A stretch of 24,033 bases of DNA, taken from positions 1 to 24,033 of the forward strand of contig JBBILQ010000041.1 in NCBI GenBank assembly GCA_037444845.1. The letters are read 5' to 3'. The translations under genes and the position numbers were made by a program. Positions within the stretch are counted from its first letter, which is position 1, and each line of letters starts with the position of its first letter. Source of the DNA: JARYMI01 sp037444845. GTDB lineage: Bacteria > Acidobacteriota > Aminicenantia > Aminicenantales > UBA8522. Under the pieces are notes generated by a model. It was not told where the DNA came from and did not search any database. It saw only the letters and a program-made list of their open reading frames with translations. Below, in pieces: positions 16,019 to 22,490 of this stretch.

Positions 16019-17332
16019 TCAGGCGATGTACGGAGCGAAAACCTGTTTTCCGGCGAACGACCCCCGCCCCTTGAGTTCCTCCTCGATTTCCAGGAGACGG
16101 TTGTACTTGGCCACCCGCTCGCTCCGGCTGACAGAGCCTGTTTTGATCTGGCCCGTGTTCAGGGCGACGCTCAGGTCGGCAATGAACGTATCCTCAGTCT
16201 CTCCAGACCGGTGAGAGATGACTGTGGAGTAGCCTCTATCCTGAGCGCATCTGACGGTCTCGATCGTCTCGGTGAGCGTGCCTATCTGGTTCAGCTTGAT
16301 CAGGATGGCATTGGCGATTCCTTTCCGGATGCCGTCTTTGAGCCTGTCGATATTGGTGACGAAAATGTCGTCACCGATGAGCTGGATTTTTTTCCCCAGC
16401 CTGGCGGTGAGCGCCGCCCAGCCCGTCCAGTCATCCTCGGCCAGTCCGTCTTCGATGGAGATAATCGGGTATGTCCGGACGAGTCTTTCGTAAAGATCGA
16501 TCATTTCATCAGAAGACCGCCTGGACCCGTCGGATTTTTTAAAGACGTACATTCTTTCCTCAAAAAGCTCGGAGGCGGCCACGTCGAGCGCCAGAAAGAT
16601 ATCGTCGCCGGCCCGATAACCAGCCTGGGCGATGCTTTCCATGATGAGGTCGAGGGCTTCCTCGTCGGCCCTCAGGTTGGGAGCAAACCCGCCCTCGTCC
16701 CCCACGGCAGTGCTGTAGCCCTTTTTCTTGAGAAGTTTCTTAAGGTTGTGAAAAACCTCGGCGGCCTTGCGGATGGCTTCCTCAAAACTCGCGCTTCCTG
16801 CGGGCGCGATCAGAAATTCCTGGATGTTCAGGTTGTTGTCGGCGTGAGTTCCGCCGTTGAGGATGTTGATCAGGGGGACGGGCAGGATGAAAGCTTCTTT
16901 TTTCCCCAAGTGGTCGTACAGAGGAATTTTGAGGGCTGCCGAGGCGGCAGAGGCAGCGGCCATTGAGATAGAGAGAATAGCGTTGGCGCCAAGTTTGTTC
17001 TTGGCCGGAGTGCCGTCGAGTTCGATCAGGCGATCGTCAAGCTCCCGCTGTTTGAGGGCGTCCATCCCAACGACCTCGGGAGCGATGATTTCGTTGACAT
17101 TGGCCACGGCCTTCAGGACGCCTTTGCCGAGGTAGCGGCCGGGGTCGCCGTCGCGGAGCTCAAGAGCCTCATGGGTTCCGGTTGAAGCGCCGGAAGGCAC
17201 AGAAGCGATTCCGGCAGCTCCGCCATGGAGAGTCACCTTCGTTCTGATCGTTGGATGCCCACGGGAATCGAGAATTTCCCTGCTCTGGACTTGAGCGATG
17301 CTTGTTTTTTTTACCCGCACGATTGTCCTCAT
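16019..17332 (-). CDS. eno: Enolase
   Basis: The product has 437 residues. It catalyses 2-phosphoglycerate to phosphoenolpyruvate in glycolysis and gluconeogenesis. All signatures are present: ILDSRGHPT, SGASTGTHEALELRD, the catalytic acid E213 in GDEGGFAPN, magnesium ligands D250, E294 (SIEDGLAEDDW) and D321 (GDDIFVTN), the catalytic base K346 in IKLNQIGT, and SHRSGETEDTFIADLSVA with H374. The end is SVSRSERVAKYNRLLEIEEE. The ATG at 17332 has no clear SD, while a GTG at 17320 follows GAGGAC at good spacing, so the true start may be 4 codons later. It follows the YtxH-like gene by 34 bp. Confidence 0.97.
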   Translation of the reverse strand: MRTIVRVKKTSIAQVQSREILDSRGHPTIRTKVTLHGGAAGIASVPSGASTGTHEALELRDGDPGRYLGKGVLKAVANVNEIIAPEVVGMDALKQRELDDRLIELDGTPAKNKLGANAILSISMAAASAASAALKIPLYDHLGKKEAFILPVPLINILNGGTHADNNLNIQEFLIAPAGSASFEEAIRKAAEVFHNLKKLLKKKGYSTAVGDEGGFAPNLRADEEALDLIMESIAQAGYRAGDDIFLALDVAASELFEERMYVFKKSDGSRRSSDEMIDLYERLVRTYPIISIEDGLAEDDWTGWAALTARLGKKIQLIGDDIFVTNIDRLKDGIRKGIANAILIKLNQIGTLTETIETVRCAQDRGYSTVISHRSGETEDTFIADLSVALNTGQIKTGSVSRSERVAKYNRLLEIEEELKGRGSFAGKQVFAPYIA

Positions 17333-17366
17333 TTCATATCAGGAATTTCAAGACGCCAGCCGCGGG

Positions 17367-17693
17367 CTACTCTTTGACGTCTTCGGAGTGGTATCCTTCA
17401 GGCGGTTTCTTGGCGAATTCCTCCTTTTTCCTTTCGATAAAATCTTTTATGGCTTCGATTCCTTCTTGAGCTTTTTCTTTGACAACCTGGATTCCCTTTT
17501 CTGCCTCCCGGGAGATCTTCTCGTAGCTCTCTTTTGCTTTCTCTCCTGTTTTTGTGGCTTGAGCCTTGATTTTCTGCCGGGTTTCCTTGCCGCTGGCAGG
17601 GGCAAAGAGAATGCCGAGCACAAAACCCGTCGCCGCACCGATCAGGAAAGACACGGCGACTTCCAGGGCGCTGGAGCCTTTGTTATTTCCCAT
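17367..17693 (-). CDS. YtxH-like small membrane protein
   Basis: The product has 108 residues. A short N-terminus leads into one membrane segment with small-residue packing (VAVSFLIGAATGFVLGILFAP, about 13-33), followed by SGKETRQKI and an amphipathic, Lys/Glu-rich helix. This is the YtxH family layout: a glycine-rich membrane helix ending in FAPxSGxETR. Members are small envelope proteins, several linked to general stress, with no known enzymatic role. The start overlaps the end of the DUF948-like gene by 11 nt. The two families are often neighbours, which supports both calls. Confidence 0.82.
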   Translation of the reverse strand: MGNNKGSSALEVAVSFLIGAATGFVLGILFAPASGKETRQKIKAQATKTGEKAKESYEKISREAEKGIQVVKEKAQEGIEAIKDFIERKKEEFAKKPPEGYHSEDVKE

Positions 17694-18054
17694 TTTTTTT
17701 CTCCTTTCTTTTTTTGCGTTGTTTCCATAAAAGCCTGATAAGCGGGTAGAGGAAGGGCCAATATCTTGAGGCCGGCTTGAGCAGCCGGGTTGTCAAGAAA
17801 AAGGAAGCTTCCGAAAGATGGAAAACTGTTTTTTTGGAAGCCTCCATTATCTGGCCCAAATCTTCGATCTTGTCTTTGACGACGCCGCTCAACTCATTGA
17901 GATTCTCCGCCAATTTTCTGATTTCGGAAAGAGTCCGTTCCCCTTCTGCCGCTGTCCTTCGGAGTTGAATCAGAAATATGACCAACAAAGTCACTGCCAC
18001 GACCGCGGCAAAAGTCAGGACGAGAAACAAAAACTGATTGAGCGTCAACGGCAT
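17683..18054 (-). CDS. DUF948-like small membrane protein
   Basis: The product has 123 residues. It has an N-terminal membrane helix (about 8-30), then a heptad-like helix with TLSEIRKLAENLNELSGVVKDKIEDLGQIME, then a hydrophobic segment and a basic tail (KQRKKRKEKKNGK). This matches the DUF948 (YtxG-type) layout of one membrane anchor plus a long helix, and the overlap with a YtxH-like gene supports the assignment. Function is unknown. The ATG lies only about 8 bases after a strong promoter -10 box, so the mRNA may be leaderless. Confidence 0.75.
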   Translation of the reverse strand: MPLTLNQFLFLVLTFAAVVAVTLLVIFLIQLRRTAAEGERTLSEIRKLAENLNELSGVVKDKIEDLGQIMEASKKTVFHLSEASFFLTTRLLKPASRYWPFLYPLIRLLWKQRKKRKEKKNGK

Positions 18055-18062
18055 TTGCCTTA

Positions 18063-18091
18063 AAAATAGGATAAAAACGCAGATTTGTCAA
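18063..18091 (-). promoter_or_regulatory. Strong sigma-70-type promoter of the DUF948-YtxH-eno unit
   Basis: On the minus strand a perfect TTGACA (18091-18086) is followed by a 17-bp spacer and TATTTT (18068-18063). Transcription would begin about 7 nt later, at 18056-18054, virtually at the A of the ATG at 18054. AAGG lies between the -10 box and the start codon and would be mostly outside the transcript. Confidence 0.65.
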
Positions 18092-18145
18092 TTTAAAAGG
18101 CGCGAGGGCAACCTCCTGCACCCATCATGAAGCTCAGATACTTAG

Positions 18146-18285
18146 CCTGACCTATTCACAAATTATGCCAGAAAGCAGGCCCCTCCCCTGGGGGGAGGGG
18201 GAATCTTTGAATGATCCCCCTCACCCCGACCCTCTCCCACATGGGGAGAGGGGATTTTTTCCTTTCATTTCGTGAATAGTCCAGG
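18146..18285 (+). mobile_element. MITE-like element, copy A (140 bp)
   Basis: It begins CCTGACCTATTCACAAATTA and ends with the inverted counterpart GTGAATAGTCCAGG. It is flanked by direct TTAG at 18142-18145 and 18286-18289, read as a target-site duplication. Its right part, from GGGGGAATCTTTG onward, matches copies B and C base for base. The left part has several substitutions and lacks 14 bp. Inside are CCCCTCCCC-TGG-GGGGAGGGG and CCCTCTCCC-ACATG-GGGAGAGGG (18230-18252), the latter followed by T6. No coding capacity. It sits between the gene at 18316 and the promoter of the DUF948 unit. Confidence 0.85.
18230..18260 (+). terminator. Terminator-like hairpin plus T-run inside copy A
   Basis: CCCTCTCCC pairs with GGGAGAGGG across a 5-nt loop and is followed by GA and six T on the plus strand. 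It has the form of a Rho-independent terminator, although no plus-strand gene ends here. In this copy it seems incidental to the mobile repeat. Confidence 0.4.
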
Positions 18286-18315
18286 TTAGATGCTTCCAAG
18301 GGGGCGGAGAGGAGG

Positions 18316-18894
18316 TTACTTCCAGAGGATTCTGCCCAGGCCGGAGAGGCGGAACTCGTTTTCGAGCTTTCTGAGGATTTCGCCGTAGCGGGCCTGCGCG
18401 CACCGGCCGACGGCTTCTTCCCACTCTGACAAAGAAGGGGAAGGAACAAATTCAATTTTCTTCTGAGCCAGCCGATTAATCCCCCGGAGAGCCCGCCAGT
18501 GAGTGATCATCAGCAAGGCCAGGACAGCAAAAGCAACATTCGGGCCGGGAAGGAAGGCAGCCAGGCCGCTCAGCGGCAGGAGCAGGGCTTCGCCGAGGAG
18601 AAAGAGAACGTGCCTTGACCTCTGCCGATGAAGGAAAAATGAAAACCTCAGCCTCACCCGCCTCCGGGAAGGCAGCCCGGAGCAGTGGATGAGCAGGCTT
18701 TCTTCCTTATTCTGCAGCACGTTCATGAAAGCCTGCTCCTGTCGGAGGATCCGGGGCGGCAGGAGGAGCAATTTTTTTTGAGCTTTCTGCCAGATCTCCT
18801 TGGACCTGGAGATTTTAACAGCAACTCTGTTTTCCGGCTCTGAAGAAAAAAAGCGGTATTTGTGTTTAAAATCCTTGATGAAGAAGAAGGTCAT
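18316..18894 (-). CDS. Small membrane protein resembling the K+/H+-exchange-related (Mit_KHE1-like) family
   Basis: The product has 192 residues. The N-terminal half is basic and probably cytosolic. Residues about 95-133 form a hydrophobic hairpin, HVLFLLGEALLLPLSG then FLPGPNVAFAVLALLM, with GPNV at 117-120, followed by THWRALRGINRL. The arrangement of two helices around a PGPN turn followed by a basic HxRALxG segment recalls proteins annotated as mitochondrial K+-H+ exchange-related (PF10173). This is pattern memory and should be tested. No clear SD is seen at the ATG. It is 76 bp after the B12 permease gene and may be co-transcribed with it, but no functional link is evident. Confidence 0.55.
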   Translation of the reverse strand: MTFFFIKDFKHKYRFFSSEPENRVAVKISRSKEIWQKAQKKLLLLPPRILRQEQAFMNVLQNKEESLLIHCSGLPSRRRVRLRFSFFLHRQRSRHVLFLLGEALLLPLSGLAAFLPGPNVAFAVLALLMITHWRALRGINRLAQKKIEFVPSPSLSEWEEAVGRCAQARYGEILRKLENEFRLSGLGRILWK

Positions 18895-18970
18895 CGGGCG
18901 GCGCTATTTTAACACTTCATCTGGAGACCGCGCAAGGAACAGCCGGGCGATCTGAGTCAAGTGCCAGGGA

Positions 18971-19963
18971 TTACTTGCGCCTGTGGAGGAGGTAGATGAA
19001 AAAGGGAGCGCCGACAGCAGCGGTGATGATGCCGATCGGGAGTTCAGCCGGCTCAAGGGCGGTCCGGGCCAGCAGGTCACAGAACATCAAGAAAATACCG
19101 CCAGTTAGGGAGGAAAAGAAAAACAGCCGCTTATGGTCAGGGCCGACGAGAATTCTCACTCCGTGAGGGACGATCAACCCGGCAAACCCGATAATCCCGC
19201 TGACTGAAACCGAGACAGCCGCCAGGAGAGTGGAGAGACAGAGGAAGGCCTGACGGACGCGGCGGACAGGGCAGCCAAGCGACCGGGCCACGTCATCCCC
19301 CATCACCAGGAGGTTCATGTCTTTGGCCAGCCATTGAGCCAGGAGGAGGCTGAAGATGAAATAAGGAAGAATAACGCCAACCTGCCGCCAATCAGCTAAG
19401 GCAAGACTTCCCAGCAGCCAGAAAACGGCCTGCTCGAAGGAATCGGACCTCGTGAACAGGAGAAATGACGTCAGGGCAGAAGCCAGGGCGCCCGAAGCGA
19501 TGCCAGTGAGGAGGAGAGTCTCTACCCTGAAAATAAGATTTCTCCGGGAGAGAAGATAAACGATGGAGACGATCCCCAGACCAGAGCCGAAGGCGAAAAG
19601 GCTTTGCAGAGGCAGACCCAGGACGCTCGCTTCAATTCCGAGGAAAAGACACAAGACGGCGCCGAAAGAGGCTCCTGAGGAGACCCCGACCACAAAAGGA
19701 TCGGCCATGGGATTTTGAAAATAGCCCTGAAGGATGGCTCCGGAAAGCGACAGGCTGGCGCCGACAAGGAAGGCCAGAAGGGCCCGGGAAAGACGAAGGT
19801 CCAGAAAAATGGTCCGGAACGTGTGGTCTCCGTGGAACAAGAAATTCCAGAAGTCCCGCCTCCCGGTTGGCGCGGCGCCGACGGTCAGGGAAAGGTAGAG
19901 AGCTGCGGCCAATAAGAAAAGAAGCAAGGGGAAATACAATTTTCCTCTGTTCTTGAGTTTCAT
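18971..19963 (-). CDS. btuC: Vitamin B12-type ABC transporter permease (FecCD family)
   Basis: The product has 330 residues and is very hydrophobic, consistent with the roughly ten membrane helices of BtuC/FecCD permeases. Family blocks: LRLSRALLAFLVGASLSLSG and FQNPMADPFVVGVSSGA near 57-98, GFAGLIVPHGVR (the region that contacts the ATPase), and the end ELPIGIITAAVGAPFFIYLL. It forms the inner-membrane channel of a cobalamin or siderophore importer. Its ATG lies within ATGA and overlaps the binding-protein stop by 4 nt. Cobalamin is favoured over iron chelates because of the BtuF-like partner and the B12-dependent mutase nearby; specificity is not proven. Confidence 0.9.
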   Translation of the reverse strand: MKLKNRGKLYFPLLLFLLAAALYLSLTVGAAPTGRRDFWNFLFHGDHTFRTIFLDLRLSRALLAFLVGASLSLSGAILQGYFQNPMADPFVVGVSSGASFGAVLCLFLGIEASVLGLPLQSLFAFGSGLGIVSIVYLLSRRNLIFRVETLLLTGIASGALASALTSFLLFTRSDSFEQAVFWLLGSLALADWRQVGVILPYFIFSLLLAQWLAKDMNLLVMGDDVARSLGCPVRRVRQAFLCLSTLLAAVSVSVSGIIGFAGLIVPHGVRILVGPDHKRLFFFSSLTGGIFLMFCDLLARTALEPAELPIGIITAAVGAPFFIYLLHRRK

Positions 19964-20859
19964 CCCGGCTGCTGAAAAAGTTCCGGATGAAGAAGGCGGA
20001 CCAGTCTGACATAGGCATCGATGAGGCGGGGACCGAAACGGCTGGCCGTGTTTTCATCCAGGAAAAAGATCTGATTTTTTTTAACGGCGGTGATGGTTTT
20101 CAGATGAGGCCGTGATAAGAACCACTGCTCGACACGGGAAAAATCCTTCTGATTCTTGGCCATGATGATGATCATATCGGGGTTTTCATGGATGAGCATC
20201 TCGGAGTTGAGGTGAACCCATTTCTCGGGAATCTGGCCGGCGATGTTGACCCCCCGGGCTTTAATGATGAGGTCGTTGAGGTAGCTCTCCCGGCCGCACG
20301 TCCAGAGCCCCTGGCCTGGCAAGGAAAGAAAGAGCTTCGGATCAGAGGCGACGGGTTGGAGAAGCTGCTGGACGCTCTCGTATTCCCTCCTAAGGGCCTG
20401 GGTGAGCGAAGCAGCCTGTTCCTCTGACTGGGTCAGTCGGCCGATCTTTTCTATCATCAAAAAAAGGTCTTCCAGCGATCTGCCCGCGTCGAGAACAAAG
20501 ACGGGCAAGCGGAGACGGGCCATTTTTTTGAGAAGGCGCAGCGGGTTGCCGCGGAAAGCGACGACGAGGTCGGGTCTGAGGACCTGGATTTTTTCCAGGT
20601 TAGGGTCGAGGAGGCCGCCGATTTTTTCTTTTTTCAATACTTGAGGAGGGTAGTCGCAGTATCTCGTGACGCCGACGACCCTGTTTTCAAGACCGAGGGA
20701 AAAAAGAATTTCGGTGATGTTTGGAGCGAGCGAGACAATCCGCTGGGGAGGAATGCTCAGAGTGAAAGGATGATTCAGGTCGTCGTAAAGGACTTGAGGT
20801 TCGTGCGATGCAGCGGCGAACACAGATGCTAAAGCGGATAAAAGGACAAACACTCTCAC
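19960..20859 (-). CDS. btuF: Periplasmic cobalamin-binding protein (BtuF-like)
   Basis: The product has 299 residues. It starts with GTG inside GTGA, overlapping the ATPase stop by 4 nt. A short signal sequence (MRVFVLLSALASVFAAASHE) precedes the mature class III binding protein. RIVSLAPNITEILFSLGLE and VVGVTRYCDYPP (about 40-72) match the opening of BtuF closely. LDPNLEKIQVLRPDLVV, the RLPVFVLD strand and FGPRLIDAYVRLVRLLHPELF at the end complete the two-lobe, helix-backbone layout. It should capture vitamin B12 in the periplasm and hand it to the permease. A related heme or Fe-chelate ligand is the alternative. The gene order ATPase, binding protein, permease is compact and fully overlapped. 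Confidence 0.9.
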   Translation of the reverse strand: MRVFVLLSALASVFAAASHEPQVLYDDLNHPFTLSIPPQRIVSLAPNITEILFSLGLENRVVGVTRYCDYPPQVLKKEKIGGLLDPNLEKIQVLRPDLVVAFRGNPLRLLKKMARLRLPVFVLDAGRSLEDLFLMIEKIGRLTQSEEQAASLTQALRREYESVQQLLQPVASDPKLFLSLPGQGLWTCGRESYLNDLIIKARGVNIAGQIPEKWVHLNSEMLIHENPDMIIIMAKNQKDFSRVEQWFLSRPHLKTITAVKKNQIFFLDENTASRFGPRLIDAYVRLVRLLHPELFQQPG

Positions 20860-21662
20860 GTGTTTGGCTCCTCCTTTTGAGGATGCCTATGGATGAGGGA
20901 GATCTCAGGAAGCCCGGAATGGAGATTCTCCCTGATCTCGACATCGGCGCCGAAAACTTCTTTCATCCAGCTCCTTGTGATCAGGGCGTCTGGCGGTCCC
21001 TGGGCCTGAATTCTTCCCGCCTTAAGGAAGACGAGTCTTTGAGAGTAGGGAATAACGAGGTTAATGTTGTGCTCGGTGCAAAGGATGGTCTTTCCCATTT
21101 CTCGCTGGAGTCTTTCGACAACATGGAAGATTTCCAGGCCGTAGTTGAGGTCGAGATGGGCGCTCGGCTCGTCCAAGAAAAGGAGAGGCGTGTCCTGGGC
21201 TAAGGCCCGGGCGATGAGAACCCGTTGACGTTCTCCTCCACTGAGCTGGCCGATTTTCCTGTCTCGAAGGTGGGATACGCCGAGCAGGTCCAGGACATCC
21301 CCGATCATCCGGTTGTCGTGAGCTGAAAAGCCGGATAGCCTTTTCTGGCGCGCGTACCTTCCCATGGCGACGATTTCAAAAACAGAGTACTCGAAGGCGA
21401 GGTCGTACCCCTGGGGAACAAACGCGATCATTCTGGCAACCTTGCGTCTGCTCATCCGGAAGAGGTCATGCCCCTCAGCCCGGACCTGGCCGGAAGTATC
21501 TACCAGTAGACCCTGAATGGCCTTGATGAGCGTGCTTTTTCCAGAACCGTTTGGACCGAGGACGGTGACGAATTCACCCGGTTCGACGGAAAAACAGATG
21601 TCGGCGATAACAGCGCCGTTGCCGTAGCCAGCGCGCAAGTTTGAGACTTCGAGGATTGCCAT
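20856..21662 (-). CDS. btuD: ABC transporter ATPase for B12/iron-chelate import
   Basis: The product has 268 residues. Walker A is GPNGSGKST, the Q-loop is FVPQ, the signature is LSGGERQRV, Walker B is LLFLDEPSAHLD, and the switch histidine is in CTEHNIN. Sequence style and length are those of FepC/BtuD-type importer ATPases. It powers the importer from the cytosolic side as a dimer. It is the first gene of the unit; the ATG at 21662 has no strong SD. A candidate promoter lies 14-41 bp upstream. MITE copy B is inserted 124 bp upstream, between this gene and a possible relic of a cobalamin riboswitch. Confidence 0.93.
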   Translation of the reverse strand: MAILEVSNLRAGYGNGAVIADICFSVEPGEFVTVLGPNGSGKSTLIKAIQGLLVDTSGQVRAEGHDLFRMSRRKVARMIAFVPQGYDLAFEYSVFEIVAMGRYARQKRLSGFSAHDNRMIGDVLDLLGVSHLRDRKIGQLSGGERQRVLIARALAQDTPLLFLDEPSAHLDLNYGLEIFHVVERLQREMGKTILCTEHNINLVIPYSQRLVFLKAGRIQAQGPPDALITRSWMKEVFGADVEIRENLHSGLPEISLIHRHPQKEEPNT

Positions 21663-21675
21663 GCAAGCAAGGTCG

Positions 21676-21703
21676 TTTTAATCCAATGGGCCTAAAAAAT
21701 CAA
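21676..21703 (-). promoter_or_regulatory. Candidate promoter for the B12 importer unit
   Basis: On the minus strand TTGATT (21703-21698) and TTAAAA (21681-21676) are separated by 16 bp. It lies between MITE copy B and the btuD start, so the importer could be expressed despite the terminator-like hairpin in the element. No B12-box sequence is found between this promoter and the gene. Confidence 0.35.
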
Positions 21704-21786
21704 GGCGCGAGCAGGCTGTGCAGCGATTCCGCAACTTCCTCAACAGAGGAGGTCGATAAGGGAAAAAACAGGACGGCGCGCATTAG

Positions 21787-21940
21787 CCTGGACTATTCAC
21801 GAAATGAAAGGAAAAAATCCCCTCTCCCCATGTGGGAGAGGGTCGGGGTGAGGGGGATCATTCAAAGATTCCCCCTCCCCTCTATCCCCTCCCGCCAGGG
21901 GAGGGGGCGTTTTATCGTATCATTTTGTGAATAGATCAGG
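21787..21940 (-). mobile_element. MITE-like element, copy B (154 bp, reverse orientation)
   Basis: Read on the minus strand it begins CCTGATCTATTCACAAAATG and ends GTGAATAGTCCAGG. By direct reading it is identical to copy C over all 154 bp. The ends are imperfect inverted repeats (18 of 21 positions match). TTAG flanks it on both sides (21783-21786 and 21941-21944). No coding capacity. The hairpin CCCTCTCCC-ACATG-GGGAGAGGG with a T6 tail, on the minus strand at 21842-21812, points towards btuD and could block read-through from any promoter further upstream. Confidence 0.88.
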
Positions 21941-21943
21941 TTA

Positions 21944-21990
21944 GGCAGATTCGCGGGCCGGGGGAGTCTTCCTTCAGGAAGCACCTTCGG
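21944..21990 (-). promoter_or_regulatory. Possible remnant of a cobalamin riboswitch
   Basis: On the minus strand the sequence runs CCGAAGGTGCTTCC, TGAA, GGAAGACT, then CCCCCGGCCCGC and GAATCTGCC. The first part resembles the 5' GGTGC-stem of cobalamin riboswitches, CCCGC resembles part of the core, and the last part is like a decayed B12 box (GGAGACCTGCC). The conserved core (AGGGAA, ACTGT) is missing, so a working riboswitch is unlikely. It lies upstream of the B12 importer, which is why it is listed. Chance similarity is possible. Confidence 0.18.
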
Positions 21991-22301
21991 AAGGCCAAAA
22001 TTCGAGGCAAAAAGAGACTTATCCTCGCGTTCCGCTTAAAGAGGATGAGGCAGACTTGGTTTCCAGCGACCGGACGACCCGGACCTTGACCCTCAGGCTC
22101 TCCCAGCTTTCCAACCTGCAGATGTCCCAGATGCGGCGCCCTGTCCGGGCGGCCAGACGGGCGTTTGGGATTCCGCACTTCCGGCTCTATGCCTTGGCGG
22201 ATGGAATCAAGCAGTTCCTGTTCAGCCGATCGAAGGATTTACGGATAGATCTTCCCCCGCCCAAAGCGCGCTTCGTTCAGAGACTTCTCTTCGACCCCTA
22301 A
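21945..22301 (+). pseudogene. Orphan open frame, probably a gene fragment cut by MITE copy B
   Basis: The frame is open from a stop just inside the MITE border (21942-21944) to TAA at 22301, 118 codons with no good start; a TTG at 22056 lacks an SD. Codon third positions in the last 80 codons are strongly G/C, as in host genes. The residues include RRAFGIPHFRLYALADGIKQ and KDLRIDLPPPKARFVQRLLF, which look protein-like and not repetitive. I do not recognise the family. It may be the 3' end of a gene whose 5' part was lost. A non-coding explanation remains possible. Confidence 0.3.
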
Positions 22302-22490
22302 AAAATTTTGGGGTACCTTCAGTTTGAGCTCAATTTGACATCCCTGAGGTACACGTTTCATAATTTCCCACGAGAGGATGAAACAAGAATTGGTGCTCGA
22401 GAGATCATCCGGCCAGCACAGCAGAAGACGAATTTCTTATTCTTTAAATGCTTGGCTTCGAGTTTGCCTTGCGGAAAGGGACAAGTGCTG

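Noticed and set aside
21663..21786. Functional cobalamin riboswitch directly upstream of btuD
   Set aside because: No B12 box (GGAGACCTGCC-like) or core (AGGGAA, ACTGT) was found in this interval.
22308..22490. N-terminal extension of the Sua5 frame
   Set aside because: It has no resemblance to YrdC/Sua5 proteins, which start near LLLRVDSQNPE, and GTG codons with an SD lie at 22485 and 22491.
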